Translations under genes and position numbers: made by a program
Source of the DNA: an uncultured Sphingomonas sp.
GTDB taxonomy: Bacteria; Pseudomonadota; Alphaproteobacteria; Sphingomonadales; Sphingomonadaceae
DNA: 10,116 nt
NCBI GenBank assembly: GCA_946482655.1
Contig: CAMLSA010000108.1
Span: 1-10,116 of the forward strand
Reading direction: 5' to 3'
Notes under the pieces: model-generated
What the model saw: the letters and a program-made list of their open reading frames with translations, nothing else
Database searches by the model: none
Told to the model about the DNA's origin: nothing
In this document: positions 1 to 5,494 of the stretch, piece by piece
Position numbering within the stretch: the stretch's first letter is position 1
How the letters are laid out: every line of letters begins with the position of its first letter

Positions 1-517
1 CCTGCCGGTTCAGGACCGCATAGGTCTCCGATTCCTGGATCAGTTTTCGGGCCTCAGGCGTGAACTCCCATTCGATCCACCCCGCGTCCGCGCCCTCCTC
101 GTCTTCCGCTTCTTCGCGCGATGACGAGATCAGAGAAAAGCGCAGCGTCGCCTTCTTGCCGCGCCAGGACTTATCATCGACCGCGAAAAGCGTGCGATGC
201 AGTTCCTCGAGCATATCCGAAATGCGTTCATTGCCTTTGTGGCCGCGGCGAATGTCCGCCTTTCGCATCTTGTGCGGGCGGTCCTCCCAGGCATCACCGC
301 CCGCGGTCAAAATCATCAGCGCAAGCAAACGCGAAGCGGTCAGGCTAAGCGACTGGCCTTTGACGAACTTGACCTCGACGATGCTGCCGGGCTTGGCGAA
401 CTCGTCACCGCCCTTTGCCTGCAGGGCGGCAGCCACCCGCATCGCCCGCCCCGGAGAAGCATCATCACCGGTGGGGGAGGGCGTTACAGCGTGATCTAGG
501 GCTTGCTCGTCATCCAT
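1..517 (-). CDS. Plasmid replication initiator protein, Rep_3/RepA-like (N-terminal part, cut by window edge)
   Basis: Reading the minus strand from an ATG at 517 gives 172 codons with no stop up to the window edge. The start is well fixed: an in-frame TGA lies at 583-581, and no other ATG or GTG occurs between it and 517. No good Shine-Dalgarno is visible. After a polar tail (residues 1-45) comes a segment like the first winged-helix domain of Rep_3-type initiators: SLSLTASRLLALMIL at about 56-70, then a basic stretch KMRKADIRRGHKGNERISDML at 83-103 (listed here only as KMRKADIRR...ISDML). A later segment, WIEWEFTPEARKLIQESE, at 147-164 resembles the 'y-x-F-s/t-p-e' turn seen in these proteins. 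Such proteins bind iterons to start plasmid replication and repress their own gene. The call rests on this resemblance plus the iterons and the operator-like inverted repeat immediately upstream of the gene. The C-terminal half is not visible, so the exact Rep subfamily is open. Confidence 0.75.
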   Translation of the reverse strand, partial: MDDEQALDHAVTPSPTGDDASPGRAMRVAAALQAKGGDEFAKPGSIVEVKFVKGQSLSLTASRLLALMILTAGGDAWEDRPHKMRKADIRRGHKGNERISDMLEELHRTLFAVDDKSWRGKKATLRFSLISSSREEAEDEEGADAGWIEWEFTPEARKLIQESETYAVLNRQ

Positions 518-555
518 GCCATGAAGTCTGCAACGATTCGTTCGGCGTGGGAGAA

Positions 556-590
556 AATCTGCCTGACCTGTCCTTTCGCGTCAAGTCAGG
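556..590 (-). promoter_or_regulatory. Probable rep promoter overlapped by an inverted-repeat operator
   Basis: On the minus strand a TTGACG (-35-like, 584-579) is followed after 17 bases by CAGATT (561-556, weak -10), about 38 bases before the rep ATG. The -35 and spacer sit inside an inverted repeat with half sites CCTGAC (590-585) and GTCAGG (567-562). GTCAGG is the core of the iterons further upstream. In iteron plasmids the initiator often represses its own gene through an inverted repeat that shares sequence with the iterons, and this matches. The -10 is poor, so the promoter itself is less certain than the repeat. Confidence 0.55.
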
Positions 591-612
591 GCAGGATAGG
601 CAGCGGTTTTGG

Positions 613-880
613 CCCCCAAGAGGTCAGGATGGAAATTCGCCCCGAAGCAGTAAAACATGAGGAAGTGCGCCGAGTCGCATTCCAAGGCGCCCTAACGCAC
701 GCAAACGGCCGCGCGCAGGCCGAAGTAGCGTCCCTGACGAGCGGCATGGCGGACGAATCGCCCCCAAGAGAGGCTGGCCCCCATGCGGTCAGGAAGGCCC
801 CATCCGGTCAGGTTGCATCCCCCGACAGGTCAGGGAAGCGCCCCCGGAAGGACAGGTAAAATCCCCCGCCCGGTCAGGAT
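613..880. other. Probable vegetative replication origin (oriV)
   Basis: This gene-free stretch upstream of the divergent initiator gene holds one isolated iteron (CCCCCAAGAGGTCAGG, 613-628), one degenerate copy (761-777) and a regular cluster (778-878). Iterons next to a Rep gene are the usual mark of an iteron-controlled origin. I see no clear DnaA box (TTATCCACA type). The only strongly AT-rich patch nearby is the T-tract at 972-984, which looks more like part of a terminator. The interval 629-760 shows no other clear element. Confidence 0.65.
778..878 (+). repeat. Iteron array, five units with mostly 22-bp period
   Basis: Five units share the pattern C(4-5)-N4-GGTCAGG. The GGTCAGG cores begin at 787, 806, 828, 850 (variant GGACAGG) and 872. 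The steps are 19, 22, 22 and 22 bases, so the last four units lie on one face of the helix, two turns apart. The C-tracts begin at 778, 798, 819, 841 and 863. These are read as binding sites for the initiator encoded at 1-517. A further degenerate unit begins at 761 and an isolated full unit at 613. Confidence 0.8.
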
Positions 881-946
881 AAGCTTGCTCAAACCCGCAG
901 AAACGCTGCACTTTCGGCCCCGCGAATCTGAATCCTTTTGAATCGG

Positions 947-984
947 AAAGCTTCCGCTGCGAGCAGCGGCGTTTTTATTTTTTT
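947..984 (+). terminator. Terminator-like hairpin with T-tract
   Basis: CCGCTG and CAGCGG (954-959 and 964-969) form a perfect 6-bp stem with a 4-base loop. The stem can be extended outward by GAAAGC pairing with the first bases of the T-tract across a small internal loop. Twelve T and one A follow at 972-984. This is the shape of a rho-independent terminator acting on plus-strand transcripts. No plus-strand gene is visible to its left, so it may shield ssb-side genes from transcripts leaving the origin. Alternatively, the T-tract could be an AT-rich unwinding element next to the iterons. Confidence 0.55.
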
Positions 985-1284
985 AGATGAGCAAGAAGGT
1001 CGGTCACTCTCCATCCTCCAATGTCTTGTCTGGAGGGATACGCGCCTCATCGCCCGCGATAGGCCCGCCCCAAATATCGACGCGAAGGACTGTTCAATCT
1101 CCTGGACCTCACTCTCCATTGCCGTCGGCTCAACGGCGTTCATGTGCCCGGATGCCCCGTCTTCAATTATCAATATGATCGCAGCGCGACGAGCCGAGTC
1201 TGATGGGCGACAGGTTGGGCTGCACCCTGTTGTCCGATCAGCCAATTCCTGTTTGTGATGGGGATGGGCGCGGTGCTGCCTTAT
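985..1284. other. About 300 bases without a convincing gene
   Basis: Open frames exist on both strands (plus 938-1258 and minus 1245-889). They overlap each other, lack a good ribosome-binding site at a usable start, and show no domain, signal or composition that favours one of them. The minus frame contains an internal ATG (at about 1143) that would give an 84-residue basic protein. It cannot be excluded, but I cannot support it. No RNA gene is recognised here. Confidence 0.5.
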
Positions 1285-1357
1285 GCGATCAAGATAATAA
1301 CCGGCCTGCGGCCTACGGTTTCCGTGTTTCGGAGCCTCCGTTTATTTTCTTGATCGC
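1285..1357. repeat. Nested inverted-repeat structure upstream of ssb
   Basis: The outer arms GCGATCAAGATAATAA (1285-1300) and TTATTTTCTTGATCGC (1342-1357) are complementary at 15 of 16 positions. Inside lie two smaller hairpins. One is AACC-GGCC-TGC-GGCC-TAC-GGTT (1299-1320, with a TAC bulge). The other is CGGA-GCC-TCCG (1330-1340). A single strand could fold into a three-way junction. The structure ends 65 bases before the ssb start and contains no gene. It could be a single-strand promoter, a single-strand initiation site for priming, a cruciform regulator or part of a dispersed repeat. Without relatives to compare, the role is open. Confidence 0.7.
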
Positions 1358-1382
1358 GTCATCTCCGCCTCCCTGCAGGCCC

Positions 1383-1404
1383 CCATCAGGAATTGGCCTG
1401 ATGG
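1383..1404. promoter_or_regulatory. Perfect inverted repeat in the ssb leader
   Basis: CCATCAGG (1383-1390) and CCTGATGG (1397-1404) are an exact 8-bp inverted repeat around AATTGG. AATTGG recurs directly at 1406-1411, abutting the Shine-Dalgarno of ssb. Placed 19 bases before the ATG, it can act as an operator or as an RNA hairpin next to the ribosome site. There is no T-tract, so it is not a terminator. Confidence 0.55.
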
Positions 1405-1422
1405 CAATTGGAGGTTCATCCC

Positions 1423-1746
1423 ATGCAGAACATCGCTGAGTTTCAGATCATCGGCCGCGTCGGCAAGGTCACCGAGCATGACAAGGTGACGAAGGTGGCG
1501 GTGGCATCGAATTACAACCGGCAGGACAATGGTGAGTGGATCACCGATACCCACTGGAACGAAGTGACACTCTTCGGCCGTCTCATCGAGCGAGGCGCCA
1601 AGGCAGACAAGGGCGACCTGGTTCATATCCGCGGCCGCGTTCGTCAGAATTCCTACGATGCTGGTGAAGGAAAGCGTTATACCGTCGAGCTGATCGCCGA
1701 CGGTTTTGCGGTTCTGGCGAAAGCTGGTGACGGCGAAGAACGCTGA
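1423..1746 (+). CDS. ssb: Single-stranded DNA-binding protein, short plasmid form
   Basis: This gene encodes 107 residues. The start is the ATG at 1423 with GGAGG at 1410-1414, 8 bases upstream. A longer frame from a TTG at 1408 would remove that site, so it is rejected. The sequence is a compact OB fold: FQIIGRVGKV near the N-terminus, VAVASNYN, then the family-typical THWNEVTLFGRLIE, followed by KGDLVHIRGRVRQNSY and YTVELIADGFAVL. SSBs coat single-stranded DNA during replication, repair and plasmid entry. The protein ends AKAGDGEER soon after the OB fold. The long flexible tail and acidic DDDIPF-type tip by which chromosomal SSB recruits partners are absent. The gene stands alone between the structured leader and its own terminator. 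Because the gene would enter early in conjugation (see the transfer origin), a role in protecting incoming single strands is inferred. Confidence 0.88.
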   Translation: MQNIAEFQIIGRVGKVTEHDKVTKVAVASNYNRQDNGEWITDTHWNEVTLFGRLIERGAKADKGDLVHIRGRVRQNSYDAGEGKRYTVELIADGFAVLAKAGDGEER

Positions 1747-1750
1747 TCGG

Positions 1751-1780
1751 GAAGGGGCCGCTACGGCGGCCCCTTCGTTT
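1751..1780 (+). terminator. Terminator hairpin after ssb
   Basis: GAAGGGGCCG (1751-1760) and CGGCCCCTTC (1767-1776) form a perfect 10-bp GC-rich stem with a 6-base loop. It starts 4 bases after the ssb stop and is followed by GTTT. The T-tract is short, but stem strength and position support termination of ssb transcription. Confidence 0.7.
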
Positions 1781-1898
1781 CCGAATCCGATCATCAATCA
1801 ATCGGCCGCCGCTACTGCCGTGGATAGGTTTGGACCCGAGGATCGAGCAATTCGGAACACGGCATCAAAAGGAAAGCATGCAAAGGAGGTAGGGGGAC

Positions 1899-2060
1899 AT
1901 GAGCGGCATTTCCCAAGCCGGTCTGATTATCGCGGTTATTCTATTTCTGATGTTCCTGAGCGCGCGGGATGGCAATGCGAGACGCGGCCCGCGCATTCGC
2001 GACGAGGATGCCGAGACGTGGTGGCACGCGCGGCCCAACTGGTGGGATGACCGCAGGTGA
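1899..2060 (+). CDS. Single-span membrane microprotein encoded ahead of parA
   Basis: This 53-residue gene has an excellent ribosome-binding site (AAAGGAGG, 1882-1889) 9 bases before the ATG. Residues 8-20 (GLIIAVILFLMFL) form a hydrophobic stretch long enough for one membrane segment. A basic linker with RRGPRIR follows, then a tail rich in acidic residues and tryptophan (TWWHARPNWWDDRR). Its TGA overlaps the GTG start of parA by four bases (GTGA, 2057-2060), so the two are very probably translationally coupled. I do not recognise a named family. It could be a membrane anchor or modulator for the partition ATPase, an entry-related protein or a toxin-like peptide. The gene's reality rests on the ribosome site, the overlap and the clear hydrophobic/amphipathic layout. 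Its function is unknown. Confidence 0.72.
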   Translation: MSGISQAGLIIAVILFLMFLSARDGNARRGPRIRDEDAETWWHARPNWWDDRR

Positions 2061-2791
2061 AAACGATAACGGTCAACATCGAAAAGGGCGGGGCAGGCAA
2101 GACGACGATCGCCTGTCATCTTGCTTGGCATCTGGCTGATGCCGGGCACAGAGTCCTGGTCCTCGATCTGGACCGGCAACGCAATGCGACGGCAGCACTG
2201 CGCGAGTTTGAGTCGGTGGGATCATGCAAGCAGCTCTTTGAACCGGGGTTCGAGGCTCCGGCGGGACGAAGCTTGGCCATCTTATCGAACCGGATGGGCG
2301 GGGAGCATGATGCTGATTTCACCAAGGCGCTGAACGCCTTTCGCACCAACTTTTCCATGCTGGCCCCGGCCTATGATTATTGCGTGATCGACACACCGCC
2401 CGCCTGGAGCTGGATCAATTTTGCGGCGCTCATGGTGTGTGACGACCTGATCGTGCCGGTGGAACTGGGGCCGTTCGGTCCGGATTCCACCAGGCAGCTT
2501 TCCAATTCGATCCAGACCGTCAACCAGCGCGGCCGCAAAACGCCGATCCGGGTTGCGGGCCTTGTGGCGAACCGGGTGAAGGCCAACGACCGCAACCAGC
2601 TCGCGATGCTGGCCGAGCTGAAGATCAAGATCGGGCGTAACCTGTTTTCGACCCATCTTCCTGACCGCGCCCATTATAGCCAGGCCGTGCAAGCGGGGGT
2701 CCCGGTGTGGCGGTTCGACAAGGACGTTCGATCGTCGCTTCCGCCGATGCGGGCCTTTCTCGACGAAGCAATGGAAAGGATCAGCGCCTGA
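2057..2791 (+). CDS. parA: Plasmid partition ATPase ParA (short, type Ib-like)
   Basis: This gene encodes 244 residues from a GTG at 2057 that overlaps the upstream microprotein stop. The deviant Walker A motif EKGGAGKTT (residues 9-17, signature lysine K10, catalytic lysine K15) marks the ParA/MinD class. A' is DLDRQRNAT (37-45; the usual form is DLDPQGNAT), and Walker B is YCVIDTPP (108-115). No N-terminal helix-turn-helix is present. The length and the absence of that domain fit short partition ATPases, whose operon is usually controlled by another protein. ParA acts on the nucleoid, using ATP binding and hydrolysis to move plasmids away from each other with ParB. Its stop shares one base with the ATG of parB, so the genes form an operon. 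Confidence 0.9.
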   Translation: MKTITVNIEKGGAGKTTIACHLAWHLADAGHRVLVLDLDRQRNATAALREFESVGSCKQLFEPGFEAPAGRSLAILSNRMGGEHDADFTKALNAFRTNFSMLAPAYDYCVIDTPPAWSWINFAALMVCDDLIVPVELGPFGPDSTRQLSNSIQTVNQRGRKTPIRVAGLVANRVKANDRNQLAMLAELKIKIGRNLFSTHLPDRAHYSQAVQAGVPVWRFDKDVRSSLPPMRAFLDEAMERISA

Positions 2792-3675
2792 TGGATTTCG
2801 GCGATTTCGATATTTTTTCCGTCAAGGACGAGGTGGCGTTGCAGGGCAGGGTGCTGACCCTCGATCCAGCGAGCGTGTATCCAGATCCAGAGAATGTGCG
2901 CAGCGCCATCAGCGCAGCGGAAATTGACGCTCTCGCCGATACCATCCGCGAACGAGGACAATTGCAGCCGATCATCGTCGCTCCATCAGATGCGGATGGG
3001 CGCTACAAGATTCAGTTTGGCGAACGCCGGTGGCGGGCTTGCCTCAAGCTGGGCTGTGAGGTCCGCGCCGTCGTCCGCGAGATTGCCGATCCCGACCAGG
3101 TGCAGATCGACCAATTCATCGAGAACGACCAACGCGAGCAGCTATCGGTGCGCGATACGATCGGCTTTCTTGAGCGGCAGGTCGCGCGGGGCAAGAGCAT
3201 CGCCGAACTGGCAAGAGCGACGGGGCGGGATCGTGCCCGTCTGTCGCGCCTCTATTCGCTGGCATCGGCGCCGGACTTCCTCACAAGTCGGCTCGATGAT
3301 CTTCCTGTTCGTGGAGCCGTGGCATTGATGAACGCCTGTTCCCGCGATCAGAATGCGGTCAGGGCATTTGTGGAAGCCGCGGCGGTCGGATCGCTTACGG
3401 TTGCTGCGTGCGAAAGTTTCGCCCGCGGGCTGCCACGCGCTAATGATGGGGGAGGGGACCTTACCGCCAGCGCGCCAACCGTGCCCAAAGATGGCGCGCC
3501 CGTGAAGGATGTCGCCCCGGACCCTGATCCCACGGCGGAGATGGATGGGGGCGATGCGTCGGCGCCAGCACAGCCGCGTTTCATTGAGGTCGATGGCTTG
3601 CGGGGGCGACTGGTCGAGGCGCTGGTTCATTTCGACGGTGAGGATCAAGCGCGCACTATCAGCTTTCACGACTAG
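2791..3675 (+). CDS. parB: Plasmid partition protein ParB (centromere-binding)
   Basis: This gene encodes 294 residues from the ATG at 2791, overlapping the parA stop by one base, with GGAAAGGA at 2773-2780 as ribosome site. A frame extending to 2707 would lie inside parA and is rejected. The N-terminal ParB/Srx-like domain begins at about residue 23 (LDPASVYPDPENVR). It contains IRERGQLQPIIV (52-63) and the CTP-binding-type motif GERRWRA (77-83). A helix-turn-helix follows (KSIAELARATGRDRARLSRLYSLA, about 135-158; key parts IAELARATG and RARLSRLY). A long linker rich in D, P and A (about 220-270) leads to a short C-terminal dimerisation-like segment. ParB spreads from a parS site and stimulates ParA. 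I could not identify a parS in the window. No intrinsic terminator hairpin follows; the next bases are pyrimidine tracts. Confidence 0.88.
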   Translation: MDFGDFDIFSVKDEVALQGRVLTLDPASVYPDPENVRSAISAAEIDALADTIRERGQLQPIIVAPSDADGRYKIQFGERRWRACLKLGCEVRAVVREIADPDQVQIDQFIENDQREQLSVRDTIGFLERQVARGKSIAELARATGRDRARLSRLYSLASAPDFLTSRLDDLPVRGAVALMNACSRDQNAVRAFVEAAAVGSLTVAACESFARGLPRANDGGGDLTASAPTVPKDGAPVKDVAPDPDPTAEMDGGDASAPAQPRFIEVDGLRGRLVEALVHFDGEDQARTISFHD

Positions 3676-3714
3676 CGCCGGGCATTTTCCTTTTTTTCCG
3701 CGTTTTTTCCCTTC

Positions 3715-3830
3715 CAGTACTGATGGCGGATTGTGGCCCGAGCCACGGATTCGAGGGAGAATTGATGGAGGGTGTTGTATGGCAGGATAGGGGTTGTGGC
3801 GGTCAATGTATTACACTAGCCTCGCAGACG
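3715..3830 (-). other. oriT: Probable origin of transfer (oriT) with MOB-P type nick core
   Basis: Read on the minus strand, positions 3793-3781 give CCCCTATCCTGCC. This contains the nick-region consensus YATCCTG|Y of MOB-P relaxases (plasmid RP4, and the VirD2 T-border family). The predicted cut lies between 3783 and 3782. The site is 50 bases upstream of mobC, and the relaxase gene downstream is of the matching class. Nearby structure includes a palindrome CAGTACTG (3715-3722), a hairpin GTGGC-CCGA-GCCAC (3733-3746) and an imperfect palindrome at 3801-3821. Just upstream are T-tracts at 3685-3688, 3691-3697 and 3703-3708 that could bend the DNA. The 5' end of the cut minus strand leads leftward, so parB, parA, ssb and rep would enter first and the mob genes last. 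The nick core and its setting are seen; activity is inferred. Confidence 0.7.
3801..3821. promoter_or_regulatory. Palindromic site between nick and mobC
   Basis: TGTATTACA (3807-3815) is a perfect odd palindrome. Extending to 3801 and 3821, 7 of 10 mirrored positions pair. It lies on the 5' side of the predicted nick on the cut strand, where MOB-P origins carry the inverted repeat bound by an accessory protein, and it directly precedes mobC. A ribbon-helix-helix protein such as MobC would be the expected ligand, combining relaxosome assembly with autorepression. A -10-like TACACT overlaps it, but no well-spaced -35 is visible. Confidence 0.5.
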
Positions 3831-3839
3831 AGGACGATG

Positions 3840-4400
3840 ATGGCAACCACGACACCCTCCAACGAAGGCAAAACCAGCATGACGGTGCGCGTCGATCGCG
3901 CGACGCTTGCGGCTTTCGACGCGCTTGCAGAGGGAAGGGGAGGGCGCAGCGCCCTGCTTCGATCGTTGCTCGATCAGGCGATGCGGCAAGCCGGTGACGC
4001 CCCCAAGGTGGAAGCGCGGGCCGAGGCGGCTACCAACCGCCTATCGTTCCGCCTTACCGAAACCGAGCTGGCAGTGCTGGACAGTCGTTCCGCCCAGCGG
4101 GGCACCGACAGGGCAGGGTGGGTCAAGGCGCTGGTGCGGCGCCATCTTGGTCTGAAGGCCCCGGTCGATGACGGGCTGCGCGAAGAGCTGGCGCCGATCC
4201 GGATGCAGTTGCAGCGGATCGGCCGTAATCTCAACCAGGCGATGCGTGCCGGCAATGCCGCGATGATGGCCGACAGCGGGCTTCAGATCGAACGGGAGCT
4301 TAAGCGGATTGCCGAAATGCGGCAGGAGATCGGAGAGCAGGTCGCCGCACTTGGCGAAGCGCTTCGGGGCGACATGCGCTATTGGCAGGTAGACGATTGA
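3840..4400 (+). CDS. mobC: Relaxosome accessory protein MobC with two ribbon-helix-helix segments
   Basis: This gene encodes 186 residues. The start chosen is the second of two adjacent ATGs (3837 and 3840), because GAGG at 3830-3833 is 6 bases from it. A frame from a start at 3723 would run through the transfer origin and has no ribosome site. Residues 12-48 (TSMTVRVDRATLAAFDAL...RSALLRSLLDQAM) and 66-103 (NRLSFRLTETELAVLD...AGWVKALVRRHL) each look like a ribbon-helix-helix unit. The protein may thus be an internally duplicated DNA binder. Residues 123-139 (QLQRIGRNLNQAMRAGN) match the hallmark IGxNLNQ motif of MobC proteins, which help melt the nick region and load the relaxase. A charged helical C-terminus follows. 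Its stop overlaps the relaxase start (TGATG), so the two are co-translated. Confidence 0.87.
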   Translation: MATTTPSNEGKTSMTVRVDRATLAAFDALAEGRGGRSALLRSLLDQAMRQAGDAPKVEARAEAATNRLSFRLTETELAVLDSRSAQRGTDRAGWVKALVRRHLGLKAPVDDGLREELAPIRMQLQRIGRNLNQAMRAGNAAMMADSGLQIERELKRIAEMRQEIGEQVAALGEALRGDMRYWQVDD

Positions 4401-5494
4401 TGGCGTTTGGCGAGCGCGAGGACGAGCTATGGGGCGTGCTGAAGCCGGTGTTTCGGCCGCGCTTCTCGGGCGATCCGAACATCAGATATGCCAAGCAGCT
4501 CGTCAATCAGACCAGCCTCATCAGGGCGAGCCATCACCATGAAACGGTGCGGTCAGACCTGCGTTCGACGCTGGCGCGTGTGGTGCGCAAGACGCCCGAA
4601 GTGCTGGTCAAGGTGACGGGGCGCAAGAAGGGGGCCGATCATCTCGGCGCGCATCTAGCCTATATAGGCCGCCGGGGTGAGATCTCGCTCGAGACACGCG
4701 ATGGCGAGGTTATCACCGACAAGGCGAGCATGAAGCAGATCGCGGAGGAGTGGTCAGACCCGCTCTATTGGCGTGAGCGCGCCACCGTGTCTGCCGTCGC
4801 GATGGTGTTTTCGATGCCGGAAGGAACCAATCCAGAAACGGTCCGACAAGCCGTGCGCGAGACAGCCGACCGGATGCTCGGGGACAATCACGATTACCTC
4901 ATGGCGCTGCATACTGACACGCCTAGGCCCCATGTGCATCTGACGGTGCAGGCGGAAGGGTCTGACGGTCGCCGTTTCGATCCACGGCGGGAAGACCTGT
5001 TCAAGTTTCGTGAAAGTTTTGCCGAGGCGCTGCGGAGCCGGGGCATTGAGGCCGAGGCCACACCACGCTGGACACGCGGGCAGGGCAGGGCGGGGGTCAG
5101 CATGGCCCTTGCCCAGATGCGCGAGAAAATCCGCACCGGTGTTTCTCACCAGCCTACCGAGGCCGATATGCGTCAGGCCCGTGAAGCGCTGGCGATCGCA
5201 ACCGGAAAGGAAGAACAGCCCATTTTTGTTACCCGCTCGAAGGAACGGTGGGCGCGGACGTGCGAGATTCTGAGTGGAGCTGCGACGCGTTATGACAGGA
5301 GCGCCGATCCTGCCGACCGCGCCTTGGCGCGTGAGGTGAGAGAGTTCCTGAAGGAACGCCCAACGATCGAAACCGTACCGGACCAAGTCCTTGCGGATGC
5401 CCAACGGCGGGTCGCGGAAGTTCAGAAACGACAGGGCGGGGATCGGAAATCTCCCGAACCACCGACCCGACCGCCGTCTTCACGCCAACGGTAG
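4400..5494 (+). CDS. Relaxase / mobilization nuclease, VirD2-like MOB-P type
   Basis: This gene encodes 364 residues from the ATG at 4400 that overlaps the mobC stop. The longer frame from a TTG at 4382 is not needed. The key segment HLGAHLAYIGRRG (81-93) carries the likely nucleophilic tyrosine Y88. The metal-binding motif HTDTPRPHVHLTV (171-183), with H171, H178 and H180, is the classical relaxase HxDxxxPHxH signature. Between them lies MKQIAEEWSDPLYW (111-124). After about residue 240 the protein is charged and helical, and it ends in a proline/arginine-rich tail (about 350-364). There is no primase or helicase domain, so this is a compact mobilization relaxase. It would cut at the nick core upstream of mobC, stay bound to the 5' end and be delivered by a type IV secretion system supplied elsewhere, since none is visible here. 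Confidence 0.88.
   Translation: MAFGEREDELWGVLKPVFRPRFSGDPNIRYAKQLVNQTSLIRASHHHETVRSDLRSTLARVVRKTPEVLVKVTGRKKGADHLGAHLAYIGRRGEISLETRDGEVITDKASMKQIAEEWSDPLYWRERATVSAVAMVFSMPEGTNPETVRQAVRETADRMLGDNHDYLMALHTDTPRPHVHLTVQAEGSDGRRFDPRREDLFKFRESFAEALRSRGIEAEATPRWTRGQGRAGVSMALAQMREKIRTGVSHQPTEADMRQAREALAIATGKEEQPIFVTRSKERWARTCEILSGAATRYDRSADPADRALAREVREFLKERPTIETVPDQVLADAQRRVAEVQKRQGGDRKSPEPPTRPPSSRQR

Noticed and set aside
60..499. Three plus-strand open frames at the left edge
   Set aside because: They are shadows of the minus-strand replication initiator, which has the coherent protein sequence and its own promoter and iterons.
889..1258. Overlapping small frames on both strands between the origin and ssb
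   Set aside because: No ribosome site, no domain and no reason to favour one strand. Left as unassigned sequence.
1281..1360. Possible integron attC site, because of imperfect long arms with inner structure
   Set aside because: No integrase gene or cassette array, and no recognisable conserved R'/R'' box pair. The setting upstream of ssb fits a regulatory structure better.
1800..1898. parS centromere or promoter ahead of the microprotein-parA-parB operon
   Set aside because: No clear palindrome or repeated motif was found. A TTGGAC at 1830-1835 lacks a matching -10.
4754..5404. Minus-strand open frame (216 codons) opposite the relaxase gene
   Set aside because: It is antisense to the relaxase catalytic region with its HxDxxxPHxH motif, and shows no domain or ribosome site of its own.
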